This document shows, piece after piece, positions 1 through 11,157 of a stretch of DNA of 64,000 nt. The DNA is from Ligula intestinalis (lineage: Eukaryota; Platyhelminthes; Cestoda; Diphyllobothriidea; Diphyllobothriidae): positions 13,970,892-14,034,891 of the forward strand of contig JAYGXS010000002.1 of assembly GCA_036362985.1 (NCBI GenBank), given 5' to 3'. Positions within the stretch are counted from its first letter, which is position 1. Every line of letters begins with the position of its first letter. The notes beneath the pieces are model-generated. The model ran no database searches. It was not told the origin of the DNA and worked only from the letters and a program-made list of their open reading frames with translations. The position numbers and the translations under genes were made by a program.

Positions 1-21
1 AGTTTGGTATCTTTTCAAGCC

Positions 22-786
22 AGTTAGACCAAGTCAAGTCAGGTCAAATTTATTAAAGGAAATATAGGCAAACGCCTTTGAACTCCCTCTTGGTACGTAG
101 GATTTAAGAAATGCATCGGCAAAGCCGAACATTCCAAAGAAGTTGTTGACACAATTTCAAACGACTAGTCGCTTGTTTCAAGTAATAAACCCACACTCAG
201 TTTACACGAGCCAGCAGTGTAACTGAGGAAGAAGAGCAGACAGTGAAAAAACTCCTGAGGCTGGCTCATAATTCAAAATGGAATGTCATTTTTGGTTTTT
301 AGGAGAAAAACTGTCGCTCGTGGGGAAGTATGTGAATGATAGGGGCATGATGCTCCTGTGAATGTTGACAGTAGCCATGGCGTCCATGACGAGTAATATC
401 TACATCCGAAGGACCATACGAGGAAGAGACCACGGAGTCACGAGAACGTCCCGAAGACCGGAGATGCGACCATGATACGCCTTTGCTGTGCCAAGAGCCG
501 AGGAACCCGCCACGTCAGCAGTCGGTCGATACGAGAAAGGGTGAGATATGGCCGCGTAGCCTAGGACCATAGGTGCGGTAGATGCGTCCTCAGACACGAT
601 CGGCGCAGATCGCATAGTGAGCAGAGACGTCATAGCTAGATGATGTCTGAAACTCATTTGGTTAAGTACTAATAATAATACTACTTACAAATTACCATTA
701 GCATATATTTCTAGCATTTCAGGGTTTGGATGTAGAGCACTTCAATTTTTAGATTCGGAATACTTCAGTGATTGGATTTGGAGTAC
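22..786 (-). repeat. 3' untranslated tail of CR1/Jockey-like LINE (tail copy A)
   Basis: On the minus strand this follows the ORF2 stop codon of the LINE at 787-3615. It ends, going downwards, in a hairpin-like motif (AGGCGTTTGCCT), an AATAAA-like signal and a degenerate TTGAC microsatellite at about 22-50. The lower part is clearly similar, in reverse complement, to 41740-42180 and less closely to 10264-10680. The shared segments include the motif near 'ATTCACAGGAGCATCATGCC' and the final 'AAGAGGGAGTTCAAAGGC'. A minus-strand ORF of 85 codons at 400-657 shows no family features and is probably not coding. That the whole stretch belongs to the adjacent LINE is inferred from position. Confidence 0.6.
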
Positions 787-3615
787 TTAATCGCGACGAT
801 ACTCATTAAATCGGTCTAGGTTTGCCTTAAAAACATCCACGGAAGGGGACATGACAATATCCGCAGGAAGGGCATTCCATGCCTGGATTACCCTCTTAGA
901 GAAAAAGAATTTTCTTGGGTCAAGTCTTGCCCCAGTCACACGTAATTTGAGGGGGTGCCCTCGCAGCCTAGAGGTGGTGGCCCGCTCAAAGAAGTCATTT
1001 GTTTGGAGGCAGCAATCCTGACCACGCAACATGCGAAATGCCTGGATTAGGTCCCCACGTAGCTGCCTGTAATCCAGCGGAAACAAGTCAAGATTTACCA
1101 ATCGGGTCTCATAAGGGAGGTTCCGTTGGCCTCGTACTAATTTTGTTGCGCGTCTTTGTACCCTTTCGAGGGTTTTTCGGTCTTTGTCTGTCTAAGTTTT
1201 CCAGTCTTGGATGGAAAATTCCAGTTGGGGTCGTACAAACATGCCAAAGACCTTGCCAAATACAACTTTATCAAACTTAGTAAAGGCGCGCTTGATTAGA
1301 TACAAGCTCGATATTGCGGATTTAGCCACTTTCAGGACGTGGAGTGATGGCTTCAGTGAAGGCGTGAACCACACCCCCAGGTCTTTCTGAGCCTCTACCT
1401 CTGGCAGCGGCGTGTGATTCAGGTAATACACCCTCCGAGGCGTAGTGCTGGTTCTACCAAAGCGCATTAGGTTGCATTTGGCCACATTGAATGGCATGAG
1501 CCAAAGGGTCGACCATTGCTCCAGTCTATGCAAATTTGCCTGGAGGTTTAATTCATCGCCTTGGTTGCGTATGACCTTCCAATGTTTTATGTCATCAGCA
1601 AACATTGCGATTTCGCAGTCTAGTCCGCTTATGCAGTCATCAATACATATAAGGAAGAGAATAGGGCCAAGAACAGATCCCTGTGGAACCCCGCTCTCAA
1701 CTGCTACCTCCACCGACCGCTGTTCGCCAATACGTACGGTCTGGGTACGACCAGTCAAGAAGTTTGCTATCCACTGCAAAAGGTTTCCCCTTACCCCCAT
1801 GCGGCTGAGCTTGTATAAGAGACGTTGATGGGGCACCGTGTCAAACGCCTTCTTGAAGTCTACGAAGACTGTATGCACCGTAATCCCTTCATCGATCGCT
1901 CGGGTCCATTGTTCTAGACAATAGAGCAGATTGGTCAAGCAGGACCTTCCCCTGCGGAATCCGTGCTGCTTATCAGAAAGAAGTTGATGTTGCTCCAAAA
2001 AGTACATCAGCTCGCGTTTGACTATACGTTCCATAAGCTTGCAGGATATTGAGGTGAGGCTGACCGGTCTATAGTTATTTGCGGTCGCCCGACTCCCTTT
2101 TTTGTGGATGGGTGAGATCCACGCTGCCTTCCAATCGGGTGGCACTTGTCCAGTATTAAGAGAAGCTCGGAAGATAAGGTACAGGGGTACCAACAACTCT
2201 ATGGCTAGCTCTTTTAATAGCTTTGCAGGTATCTCATCCGGACCTGACGACTTCGTTTCTTTAAGCTGTAGAAGTTCTCGCAGAACGGTAGCTTCCGTGA
2301 GTGCAACCGAGTCTATGGTCTGGATCACACCCACACTGCAGTTAATAGCGGTGAACTCAGCCTCTCTCGTAAAGACCGACTGGAAGAAGCAGGATAGATG
2401 TTCCGCCTTTTCCTTAATCTCGCAAATTTCTACACCGTCGTCTGTTTTTAGCAGAGGAATAGGGTCTCTATTTCGAGTACATTGCCTAACGTAGCTGTAG
2501 AAAAGCTTTGGGTTTCCTACTGCACGATTTATTAGATTACTCTCGAAGTTTTGTCGGCTAATTCGTATCAGGCTCTTAACCTTGTTTCTCTGTGCCTTAT
2601 ACCTATTGTACGATTCGGGGGTCCTCTCTCTGCGATAGATTTTGAACAGCCTTCCTTTGCGGTTTACTTCCCTCTTTAGTGTCGGCGGTAGCCATCGAGG
2701 CCTATTTGTTACTTTCTTTACCGTGATAGGACAGAAATCGGTAATTAGTCCATGTAATACGGCTTTGAATGCCGACCAATCATCGAGAACGCACCCGGTG
2801 AATAGTTCGTTACAGTCTATCTCGCTCACTGTGGTTTTCATTTGTGTAAAGTCCCCTCTTCAGATGTTGCGTCTGGTTACCGCACTACGATCGGGCACAG
2901 AGAAGAGTGAATAGTCCCACTGTAGCACTACGTGATCACTTTTTCCGAGAGGTGGTAAACAATTTACAATGTCCACGCTATCAGGTGCTTTGGTAAGTAC
3001 TAGGTCTAAGCAATTAGCTTGTGGCCCTTTGCGTAATCTGGTCGGATATAGGACGTGTTGCGTTAGGAAAGATGCCTGTACTGTGCGCAGGAGTCGTCGA
3101 TCGAAATTTACTTCTGAGCCGGGCGCAGAACTCACATTCCAGTCGATATGGGCGGCGTTAAAGTCTCCCACGACCATGACATCGGATCTCCTAGCAATTT
3201 CTTCGACTCCTTCTATCATACTATTGTCTGACTGTTGGTTGCTCGATGGTGGACGGTAGACCGCCATGATGTCAAGGGTCTGTAACCCCGGTGTTCTAAC
3301 GGTGAGCCATATTGCCTCTATATTGCCCGAAAGGTTTTCGGATTTGTCGGACACGAGCAGGCCGTGTCTAACATAGATTAGCACGCCCCCACCTTGACGC
3401 CCGACTCTATCTTTTCGGAATACTTGAAACCCGGGGAGAGCAATTTCCTGGTCGCCTACCTTCGTGGACAACCATGTTTCTGTTATGCAGACGACATCTG
3501 GTTCCAGTTGGCACGTAATAATCTTAAGCTCATCTAATTTGGAGAGCAGGCTTTGTGCATTGGTGTACATGCACTTTAGTTTCTTTGTACGGTGTAACCC
3601 GGTTGTGACAGTCAC
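787..3615 (-). pseudogene. LINE ORF2: endonuclease-reverse transcriptase, CR1/Jockey-like, two nonsense codons
   Basis: This is a non-LTR retrotransposon ORF2 of 942 codons plus a TAA stop (787-789). It would nick the target site and reverse-transcribe its own RNA there. Residues 1-245 are an APE-type endonuclease: the TNAQS, ITETW, GDFN and SDHV motifs are all present. The RT follows, with PIHKKG, NYRPVSL, QHGFRRG, VDFKKAFD (near 1850), GVPQGSVLGP and the catalytic box FADD (near 1595). The C-terminal segment carries the family's FFSKRVIQAWNALP block near 850-910. One reading frame runs throughout and is broken only by TGA at 2860-2862, between the endonuclease and RT, and TAG at 1192-1194, after the RT. 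The start at 3615 is the first methionine before the endonuclease; the true start may lie a little upstream. A recent, barely decayed copy is likely. CR1 versus Jockey clade is not settled. Confidence 0.9.
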
Positions 3616-3760
3616 TTCCTGACCGTCGTTCGGAGTATTACGGTTTGGTTCAATGTTTTCTTCTGAATTATCTTCCCGTTGAAGATTTTCAGGCCTACCT
3701 CGCCATTCTTGTTCCTCGACTGTAGTTCCGCTACTAGTTCTCGGCGTTTCAGCCGTTCCT

Positions 3761-4764
3761 TCAGGGAGTAGTCCGGTTGAAAAAAACCTCTTTATGCGCG
3801 TGACGTAGGTTAGTTTTTTTAGACAGGATTACCTGAACATGTTCCTTGTTTTTAAATACTATTGAAAGCGGTCTGGGTCGGAGCATTTCTGCAGTATCTG
3901 TCGGCCTTTTCCCGATACGAAATGACTTGAGCACTTCAAATTCTTTACCTGGCGGGAACAGATCGCTCAGGACATCGTTAAAGGAAACCAAGTTCGGATC
4001 GTTCTGGTCGTTTGAGCGGTCTGAAATTGCTTCTTTTAACCACTGTAAAACTAGACAGCATTCATGATCCTCTCGGTGTCGGGTGCCCTTAGCTGAGGTT
4101 TTCGCCACCTTTTCTGCAGTGAGCCTGGAGCTCGAAATGTGTGGTGTGACTGCTTGGTCGGCAGAACTGTCCGAAGTTGCTTCTTGCAACCCCTGAACAA
4201 CTACACCATGATCACCCTCCTGTCGGGAGTCTTTAGGTACGGTTTTGGCCACCTTTGCTGCAGTGGCCTGGAGCTCGAACTGTGTGGTGTGACTGCTTGG
4301 TCGTCAGAACTGTCTGAAGTTGCTTCTTGCAACCCCTAAACAACTACCCCATGTTCACTACCCTGTCGGGAGTCTTTAATTTCGGTTTTGGTCATCTTCG
4401 CTGCAGTGGGCCCGGAGCTCGAACTAGGTGGTATGATTGCTTGGTCGTCTGACCTGTATGAAGTTACTTCTTGCAACCCCTGAACAACTAAACCATGATA
4501 ACCCTCCTAACGGGAGTCCTGAAGTACAGTTTTGGTCGCCTTCGCTGCATTGGGCCTAGAGCTCGAAACGGATGGTGTGACTGCTAGGTCATCGGATTTG
4601 TCTGAAGTTGTCTCACCGGTGTCTATGTTGTCCACTATGGCGGCCTGTACTTCTGGTATATGCATCCTCTGTTCTTCTTTAGGCGGTCCATGCGTATGCA
4701 CTGAAGTCATCACTTTTTCCATCGCAGCGATGGTCTGCTGGAGGAGTTTTTTCATATTTTCCAT
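3761..4764 (-). pseudogene. LINE ORF1-like region, broken
   Basis: This lies upstream of ORF2 on the same strand. The 163-codon segment 3761-4252 ends about 146 bp before the ORF2 start. Its last third (FRIGKR..., RPRPLSIVF..., then basic residues) resembles the RNA-binding domain found in ORF1 proteins of L1/CR1-type LINEs. Upstream, an 85-codon segment (4507-4764) starts with a short helical stretch (MENMKKLLQQTIAAMEKVM), suggesting a coiled coil. The middle consists of tandem 48-residue repeats and is broken by frameshifts and stops. The assignment to ORF1 rests on position and on the weak RNA-binding pattern. Confidence 0.6.
3998..4640 (-). repeat. 144-bp tandem repeats within LINE ORF1
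   Basis: About five units begin near 3998, 4139, 4281, 4425 and 4569, with spacings of 141-144 bp (48 codons). Each unit has a 'GTGTGACTGCTTGGTCGTC' block, then 'TTGCTTCTTGCAACCCCTGA', then 'CGGGAGTCTTTA', then 'CTGGAGCTCGAA'. The outer units (3998, 4569) are the most diverged. Because the period is a multiple of three, copy-number change would keep frame in an intact element. Confidence 0.85.
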
Positions 4765-5739
4765 TTTACCTTCAAGTTTGCTATACTTAGAGGTTAGAAT
4801 CTGATATCCTTCGCATCAGTTCTCCGTGTGCGTCGATCGCACACAACTAGTCAAGCTTTTCGATCGCCCGTTACAGCGTGCGGCGACACTAGTACATGAT
4901 CTGATACTCGCCATTCATAGGGTCGGCCTGAACACTTCTATGCTTGCCTTTTATTCGACCAAGCATAAAAATGAATAGTTTTAAAGTAGACTGTAATAGC
5001 AATAGACAGCCGACAGACGTTTCTATCGGTTTTCGCGTAACATGGAGAGGACATTGTGAAAACGAGCCAGTTTTTTGCTGTTTTAGCATTGCTTCATTTG
5101 TCAAACCGGTTTGCTTTCTCAAACTATGAATGGATACTTGTGGGGCACATTTTGTGCTGCCAGCTTGTACGCTGTATAAACCTCAAAGGTTACCGAATTG
5201 CGATTTTCAAACCTTAGAGCCATGTTTTAATCATCAGGCGGTAAAAGTTCCCTGTAAACTACCACAAAATAATCTTTTAATGACTGCCGAAATACAGAGT
5301 GGAATAGCTACTTCTGCCTTATCTTCGGAGTTTTGACTCGCCTCCCAGTTAGTCGTAGGACTAACGGTGACCCTCCGTCTGTCAGCAATGATCGGTAATA
5401 CTGAAAATCGCATTGTATTATCGATCAACAACTTCTCCTGATCGCAAGACAAAACACAGGCCAATTTGTTTCACCCTGGAGGTCCGGTCCAAAGTTTTCT
5501 CAGATAGTTGTATAGTGGTCAGCAATAAATTATCGACAAAATTCTCATGTCATTATGTATATATTAACCCGTACTTTTCAGCACTTCTGGCAGCAAATAT
5601 GTGAGTGGGAGTACTGACTTTGTAGGTCGTTCCTTAAACTTAGTCCATATTGGAGTTGACGGTAGGTTTTGGAGCAATAGCGTTTCATAAGTGAAATGCA
5701 AATTTTAAATAAAACATACTGGGTAGTAAACCGCTCCTA
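4765..5739. other. No gene seen
   Basis: The left part (4765-4900) is probably the 5' end of the minus-strand LINE. The remainder has only short uninformative ORFs. A possible splice-flanked 19-bp microexon near 5581-5599 has no support. Confidence 0.4.
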
Positions 5740-6165
5740 TGTGGGTGCCATCCTGGAGGTCTTTGACCACCAGTGCCTGAGGACGATCCTGCGAGTTAAG
5801 TATAGCGACTTCATCTCAAATGAGACAGTCCGCATCCGCTGCGATCGTATCACGAGGATATCTCAGGCCATTTAATAAAGGCGACTTAGGTGGTTTGGAA
5901 ACGTTCTCCGTCGTCCGCCCCACGAGCTTACCTATGCTGCCCTCGACCCGGCACCGCAGCCCACCTGGAAACGTCGAAGAGGAGGGCAACTGAAGACCTG
6001 GCTAGACACCGTCCGTCAAGACATAGAAGCATTTCTTGGACCTTCTATCTTCGGCCTCCGTCGCTAGAGAAGGGACTGGGTGGAGCTTTCGAGATCCGCT
6101 GCCACCAATCGCCACGCATGGAGAGGTACCGTCCGTGACATCATTGAGGCCGGCTAGATCAGGCA
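5740..6165 (+). pseudogene. RTE-like LINE relic, C-terminal end of RT ORF
   Basis: A translated + strand reading with stops shows the block typical of flatworm RTE-like elements after the RT: FDHQCLRTILRVKYSDFISN, then RRLRWFGNVLRRPPHEL, then WKRRRGGQLKTWLDTVRQDI. It ends in a segment with WRRDW and RHAW. At least two in-frame stops occur near 5872-5880 and the frame ends near 6155. It is a 5'-truncated, dead copy. Confidence 0.75.
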
Positions 6166-6539
6166 TGATCACAGCCGTAACAAGTACAAAGTACAAGGAT
6201 GCCAGCCTTGTTTTTTTATCAAACAATTCTCCGAAAACGAATACCAGGAGTCAGCTGCAACTGTAGGAATGTTGTCAAAACTAGAAACAAAGTCGAGACA
6301 CTCAAATCCACAAATTTGGAATAAAATGCTTACGTCGGCTTGCGAATGTGATTATTTTCATACGCAATGCGGCTGTGTTACCATACAACGCTCGGTAATA
6401 TATTACACTCTGTTTTTTGAAAAAATTGCTACCCAACCATTCCTGTTTGCTTAATTCCATCTTACGCAAATGATCTGTCACAGTTTGCACTTTAGGCGTA
6501 TCTTGCAGCAACTTCATTTTTAATCTCTCCTTTCCACAG

Positions 6540-6663
6540 CCCGGAAGAAGTGCCAGTGATCCTGTCAAGCAAACTGGCTTCCGCGTACAACCAGCGACCG
6601 GTCGAAGCGATGCGAGAGGTAGCACTAACAGCAAAAAACCGCTCTCTCTCCGAATTTTTAAGG
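6540..6663 (+). CDS. PSMD11: 26S proteasome lid subunit Rpn6 (PSMD11), internal exon
   Basis: Rpn6 is the clamp-like PCI-domain subunit of the 26S proteasome regulatory lid. It holds the lid to the 20S core and helps degrade ubiquitylated proteins. This exon follows a pyrimidine-rich acceptor ending CAG at 6539 and ends at donor GTACGT. It starts one base into a codon and ends in phase 0. It encodes PEEVPVILSSKLASAYNQ, then the diagnostic KNRSLSEF block that precedes the PCI domain in animal Rpn6. Joined to the exon at 7050, the residue spacing across the junction equals that of animal orthologues. The earlier exons, about the first two thirds of the protein, are not recognisable in positions 1-6539 and presumably lie upstream of the window. 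Confidence 0.88.
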
Positions 6664-7049
6664 GTACGTTTGTCTGTTTGCCCGCTTTATTCTTGCCTTC
6701 GTACTTTTTTTTATCTGTGTCTGTCAACTCGTTTTGTAAGTGTATGCAAGGTTAGATTTGATGTTTGAACTAGCCATCTGATGGAGGAGAGCGCAAGCTG
6801 ATGGCACAAAGTGTGTCCTCTTGTAGATTTTCATAAGGACCATTGATTCTTTCTACTAGTAGTTTTCTTGAGTTTATTAAGTTAACATAGTTTGGTCGGC
6901 AGTCCCCCTCATAAACGCAGCAACGCATCTGTCACAACACAACCGATGGAATTGTTCTCAGCCCAAAATCCTTTATATCCACACTTAGGTTTTTGTTTAT
7001 ATATTCTGCCTACTGTTACGTTACCACCCTATTTACGCTCTCCTTTTAG

Positions 7050-7211
7050 TTGCGTGAAACTTACAAGACAGAATTACTGGGTGATCCTGTGATCTCACAA
7101 CATCTCACCTCCTTCTACGATACGCTTCTCGGCCAGAACTTGATCAAACTAATTGAGCCATACTCTCGCGTGCAGATTAAGCACATTGCTGAGCTTATTA
7201 ATCTGCCATTG
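7050..7211 (+). CDS. PSMD11: Rpn6 (PSMD11), internal exon, PCI domain
   Basis: This exon of 54 codons starts in phase 0 after acceptor TTTTAG and ends in phase 0 before donor GTATGT. It contains [11 protein letters not shown], then [20 protein letters not shown] and [10 protein letters not shown], matching the helical part and start of the winged helix of the Rpn6 PCI domain, which is involved in lid assembly. The intron before it is 386 bp. The next intron (7212-9366) is 2.2 kb and contains an RTE-like relic. Confidence 0.93.
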
Positions 7212-7529
7212 GTATGTTTTCTTGTCAAGTTTTTACCATTATGCAAGCCCCCCGACGCCTGTATCTGTGCTTTTTGGCGTCACTCCGCCTATCATTTCCC
7301 AAACCAAATTAATCTAGACGACGTACGTGCACATTCTCGTCTGGACCCTGTCAGTGCCTTGTCCTTAACTACTTTAAGTAGTTTAGATTGTTAGTGTATA
7401 AAAGTTCATAGTCATGGTACACCCTCATAAACCTCGTTGCTATGATATAAATCAGACCAGTTTATCAACCAAAACGTTCAGTAGCCCTCAAATGAACTGG
7501 TAATTTCTTGTGCTATAGGGGGCGGCTTA

Positions 7530-8600
7530 TCGATGTGCCTCATTTATGCTGGGGAAAGTATCAGTAAGGCATAGCAGAACATCAGTCTGAGCAAGAGCCC
7601 TTGGTGAAAAGTCAAATTCTCTCCCGCTGACTTGTGGAGTTCGATAAGGATGCCTTCTTTCTCCAGTTCTTTTCAACTTCTTGATCGACTGCGTGATGCA
7701 TCAATCAATTCTACTTGACAGTGGATGTGAAATCAGCCCCAAATTCAGAGTGCCAGACCTGGAGTATGCTGATAACCTTGTCATACTTGTAAATACCCCT
7801 CAGTCACTATAGCCAACGCTAGACCTAATCACCAAATTCGCTGCAACTGTTGGTCTGGCGATTAATATACGCAAGAAGAAGTTCCTGACTACGCATCTTG
7901 GCACAGCACAACCACTGTTTATCAGCGGTCAACCCATCGAAAAAGTTAGCGGTTTCTGTTATTTTGGCCAATATGCTAGCCAACAGACAGGCCAAAGAAA
8001 AGATCTCGAACCGAATCGCGCAGGCTCGAAATGAATTTAGACTGCTAAACAGACCACTCTGGTCTCGCTCAGACAGCTTGCTTACGAAACTGCTGATATA
8101 TAGAGAATCAATCAGGCAGGTTTTAGTATATGCTTGCGAAATATGGCCTGTCAGAAAGGCAGACATCCTATCGCTCAAAATCTTTGACCGTTGGTGCTTT
8201 CGAAGCCTCCTAAGAGTCTTCTGGTAGGATTAAATTCCCAATGTCGAGCTATATAGCAGGTGTTTCCAACTACCAAGTCTAGCATCATAAATCTAGTATC
8301 GCGAATTGCAATGGTTTGGCCATGTCCTGCGCGACCCATCGACGGACCTCTGCAGATTGGCCGTGAATCCCTCACATAGTGCAAACTGAAGATATTTACA
8401 TAGCGGTTAACTGAAGACGTGGCTCAACACTATCAAGTCGGAGGTCGAATGCATGGGCCTCGTGAGCGTTTACGGTTTGTGACTTTGGAAAAAACAGGTT
8501 AATATTTGCAAGGAGCTCGCTTCCGATTGCCGCCATTGAGCCGCCGCTATCCGTAACATCTGTGAAGCGGATTCATCCAACAACAGGAGCTAATCGGATC
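7530..8600 (+). pseudogene. RTE-like LINE relic inside Rpn6 intron
   Basis: A decayed RT-coding stretch lies in the same direction as the host gene. Readable blocks with frame changes are GVRQGCLLSP-like (near 7640, first residues altered), LFNFLIDCV, LEYADNLVIL (catalytic YADD changed to YADN, near 7765), FATVGLAINIRKKKF-like, ISGQPIEKVSGFCYFG, then a stretch ending QWFGHVLRDP near 8310. Multiple stops and frameshifts make it inactive. It corresponds to the RT core and the downstream domain that is present alone at 5740-6165. Confidence 0.8.
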
Positions 8601-9366
8601 AAATTCTTGGAACTGCATGAACCTGCCTGCCCGTCGTAAGACCTACGTTGAAGCCAACAAATAACCGGTGGAGTTTTCTGATTAGAGTCTCCTGTCTGAC
8701 ATTTTACTTCTTGTGTTTGCTAATTATGCAGCTAGAATGCTCCAGGGCGTATTCCGTTTCCTGCAAACTTTTACGTAGATTACAAACTCAACCCCGGTTT
8801 GCCTATAGGCGTGTATAAGTTATACAGTGCGACAGTAGTTTTATTTGAAAATCCAGGTCAGATGTTCCTTAGCTTCCGCAGAACTAGTTCGCCCTTTTCA
8901 AAATTTTTTCTTTGAGGCTATTAGTAGAAGCCTTCTGCTGGCCTACTTAAGAGACCACCAAAAGCGTTCAGTTACTGTAGCAGCTGCTTCCGTGCTTTCT
9001 AACTCCTGTGAATCTCCAGCTCCTACAATGTTTTTTTGTCGCTTTTCGTCTGCTTGTTCATTTTTACGAAAGCTCACCCCACAATCGGAGTTTCTAGGAT
9101 TTTTGATCGAAATAATTTTTTTGATTGCAAGTGATTTATTGAAAAATTTTCCGTCCTTTTCATTTGGCATGTACGCCTTTAAGTAGTCTCGAGCTGAAAT
9201 TACTAAGCATATATCAAGTCCTTATCCAGAGCCCGTAAAACAGGCCGCTTTTGTAATTTACCGAACTTTAATCAGGGCATATTATATTACTGGAGTATAG
9301 AGCGTGCACTTAGCACAAAAATATATTGTAATAGTCTGCTAATGGCAACTGTATCTTTTCTTTCAG

Positions 9367-9418
9367 GAAAACGTCGAGAAGAAGTTGTCTCAAATGATTC
9401 TGGACAAACAACTGAACG
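9367..9418 (+). CDS. PSMD11: Rpn6 (PSMD11), short internal exon
   Basis: This 52-bp exon runs from acceptor TTTCAG to donor GTATAT and encodes ENVEKKLSQMILDKQLN plus the first base of a glycine codon. The KLSQMILDK block is almost invariant in animal Rpn6 and marks the winged-helix subdomain of the PCI fold. The start is phase 0, continuing directly from 7211. The end is phase 1 and matches the next exon. Confidence 0.94.
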
Positions 9419-10263
9419 GTATATTGTTGTTCTTATACGCTACCTTTACTTCTAGCATTTGTTCTTGCACGGTTTGTATCCTTATCGTTAGTTGCTCAGT
9501 AATTAGTTTGCAGCATTACCGCTTCTTGGGCGATTCTGATGACCTTTTTGTGCGTTTTATTGTCCACATATATGGTCAATTCGTCGTTTATGCGCGACTT
9601 TCACTCAAATGATATTTATCTCAATCTACCATCCAAATTTCAATTGACTCCTTTTCTGTACATATTAACAAGTCGCCATACAGAAACGAAAAACTTGCAG
9701 TAGGTATCATTTCAGGAAGAAGGCCAGCAGACAGAGCTTATGGCCTTCAGTAAAGAAACTGCGGTCGTTGAGAGTACTTGGAGTTTGACCCCACCACCGC
9801 ATCGCGGAATAGTAACTTATAGCAGAACCCATCGGCTGTTTGCGAACTAACGGCAAATACCCCAACAAAACAGAGATAGCTGGTTAGAAATATGGCCTAT
9901 AAAGAAAAAACAGCAACTTCATATGCATAAAATCTGCGTACAAGTTCTCTTCAATTTTATCTTCCTTTGGAATCACGAAGGTAATAAAATTGATCACGCA
10001 CAGGACCGTATTTCAAACTATCCTGTAACGCAACCTTACCAGTAGTCGATTGGGCCGTTTTGCTTCTCGGATTACTTATTGATACTAGACCACTGCCTGC
10101 GACGTAAGCTTTTTTGAAACATTTAGTACTGAATTTGTATTCTGTAGGGACCTGAACTGCTTCGAGTATTGTGAGCCATGAAAGCTTCTGCGCACAAAGT
10201 GCTCATATATCTGTTCATGCCCGTATGTCTTGCGGAGTTTTACGTAGTGTCCGAATTGGGTGT
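9419..10263. other. Rpn6 intron, no recognisable element
   Basis: This is the first part of the intron 9419-11014. I see only short AT-rich ORFs and no repeat shared with other parts of the window. Confidence 0.5.
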
Positions 10264-10680
10264 GGTTCAGTTCAGTTTTATTGGGGAAAAGATAGAAAAA
10301 TGCCTTTGAGTTCCATATTAGAGACATAGTAACTGAAAAACCCATCAATAAAATTAAATATTTCAAACAGTTGTCGTTCACATAATGGCGGGCAAAATGT
10401 AACAACGGCCAGATAGTGGTAAATACTGAACATATATTACTACTCACTTATTGTGAGTAGTACAGTCACATAATTGTAGTATATCGGCTCGTGGGCGACG
10501 CTAATGACACGAGCCATTAGATGGGAGAGAGCCAAAAAAGAGCAGACAGTGAAAAAATCTTTGCTCAGTTCTCGGGAACTTAAGAGGCTTTAAAAGAGAT
10601 TTGGGGGTTTTCAAGTAGAAAAAAATACTTAGCTCATGGGAGGAAATGTACACGAGATAGGAGCGCCATGCTGTTGGTTT
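10264..10680 (-). repeat. LINE 3' tail (tail copy C) in Rpn6 intron
   Basis: In reverse complement this resembles copies A (22-786) and B (41740-42180). It shares 'GAGCAGACAGTGAAAAAA' (10538-10555), the 'CTCAAAGGCA' motif near 10300 and a CTGAA-type microsatellite start at 10264. No RT coding sequence is attached. It is oriented opposite to the host gene. Confidence 0.65.
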
Positions 10681-11014
10681 TACGTTTGGTAGTTCGAATC
10701 ATAGCACACACGCAGTGCATTACTTTTATTAATCATCGTGTCAGACAATTTTCGACGAGGTCACCTCTCCTTCCATCCTGCTTCTATTTCCATGTCTGGA
10801 TCGCATCGTCGTTTTTTCCAGAGATGTTCAAGAAAAGAATCATCTCTTGCAAAGCAAATCCTCTTAACATCTGTCTGCACCCCTTTGCTTTCCTATGCAG
10901 TTCTTTTTCATACGAGTGGTGGCATAAAGTACACTTCATTGCAGTGGCGGATATTCAGCTTTCGCTGTTTCAACATCGAGTGACAACTAATAGATTTTTT
11001 CCCCATTTCTATAG

Positions 11015-11157
11015 GTATTCTTGACCAAGGCAGTGGAATGCTCGTCCTGCGCGATGAACCCTACGACAGTCGGGATTACAAAGTTGCACTGGAAACGGTC
11101 CACTCTCTCAGTTCAGTGTTAGACTTGTTATTCCAAAAGGCGAAGAAGTTGGCATAA
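11015..11157 (+). CDS. PSMD11: Rpn6 (PSMD11), last coding exon
   Basis: After acceptor TTTCTATAG, the exon completes the split glycine codon and encodes ILDQGSGMLVLRDEP, then a helix ending LLFQKAKKLA and a TAA stop at 11155-11157. The conserved Rpn6 tail (ILDQGEG..., ...YxxAKKL) is clearly seen, so the C-terminus is complete. No canonical AATAAA was noticed in the following 300 bp, so the 3' end of the mRNA is unplaced. Confidence 0.94.

Noticed and set aside
5581..5599. 19-bp microexon between TTTTCAG and GTGAGT
   Set aside because: Splice-like borders alone occur by chance; its translation does not fit the Rpn6 residues expected upstream of 6540.
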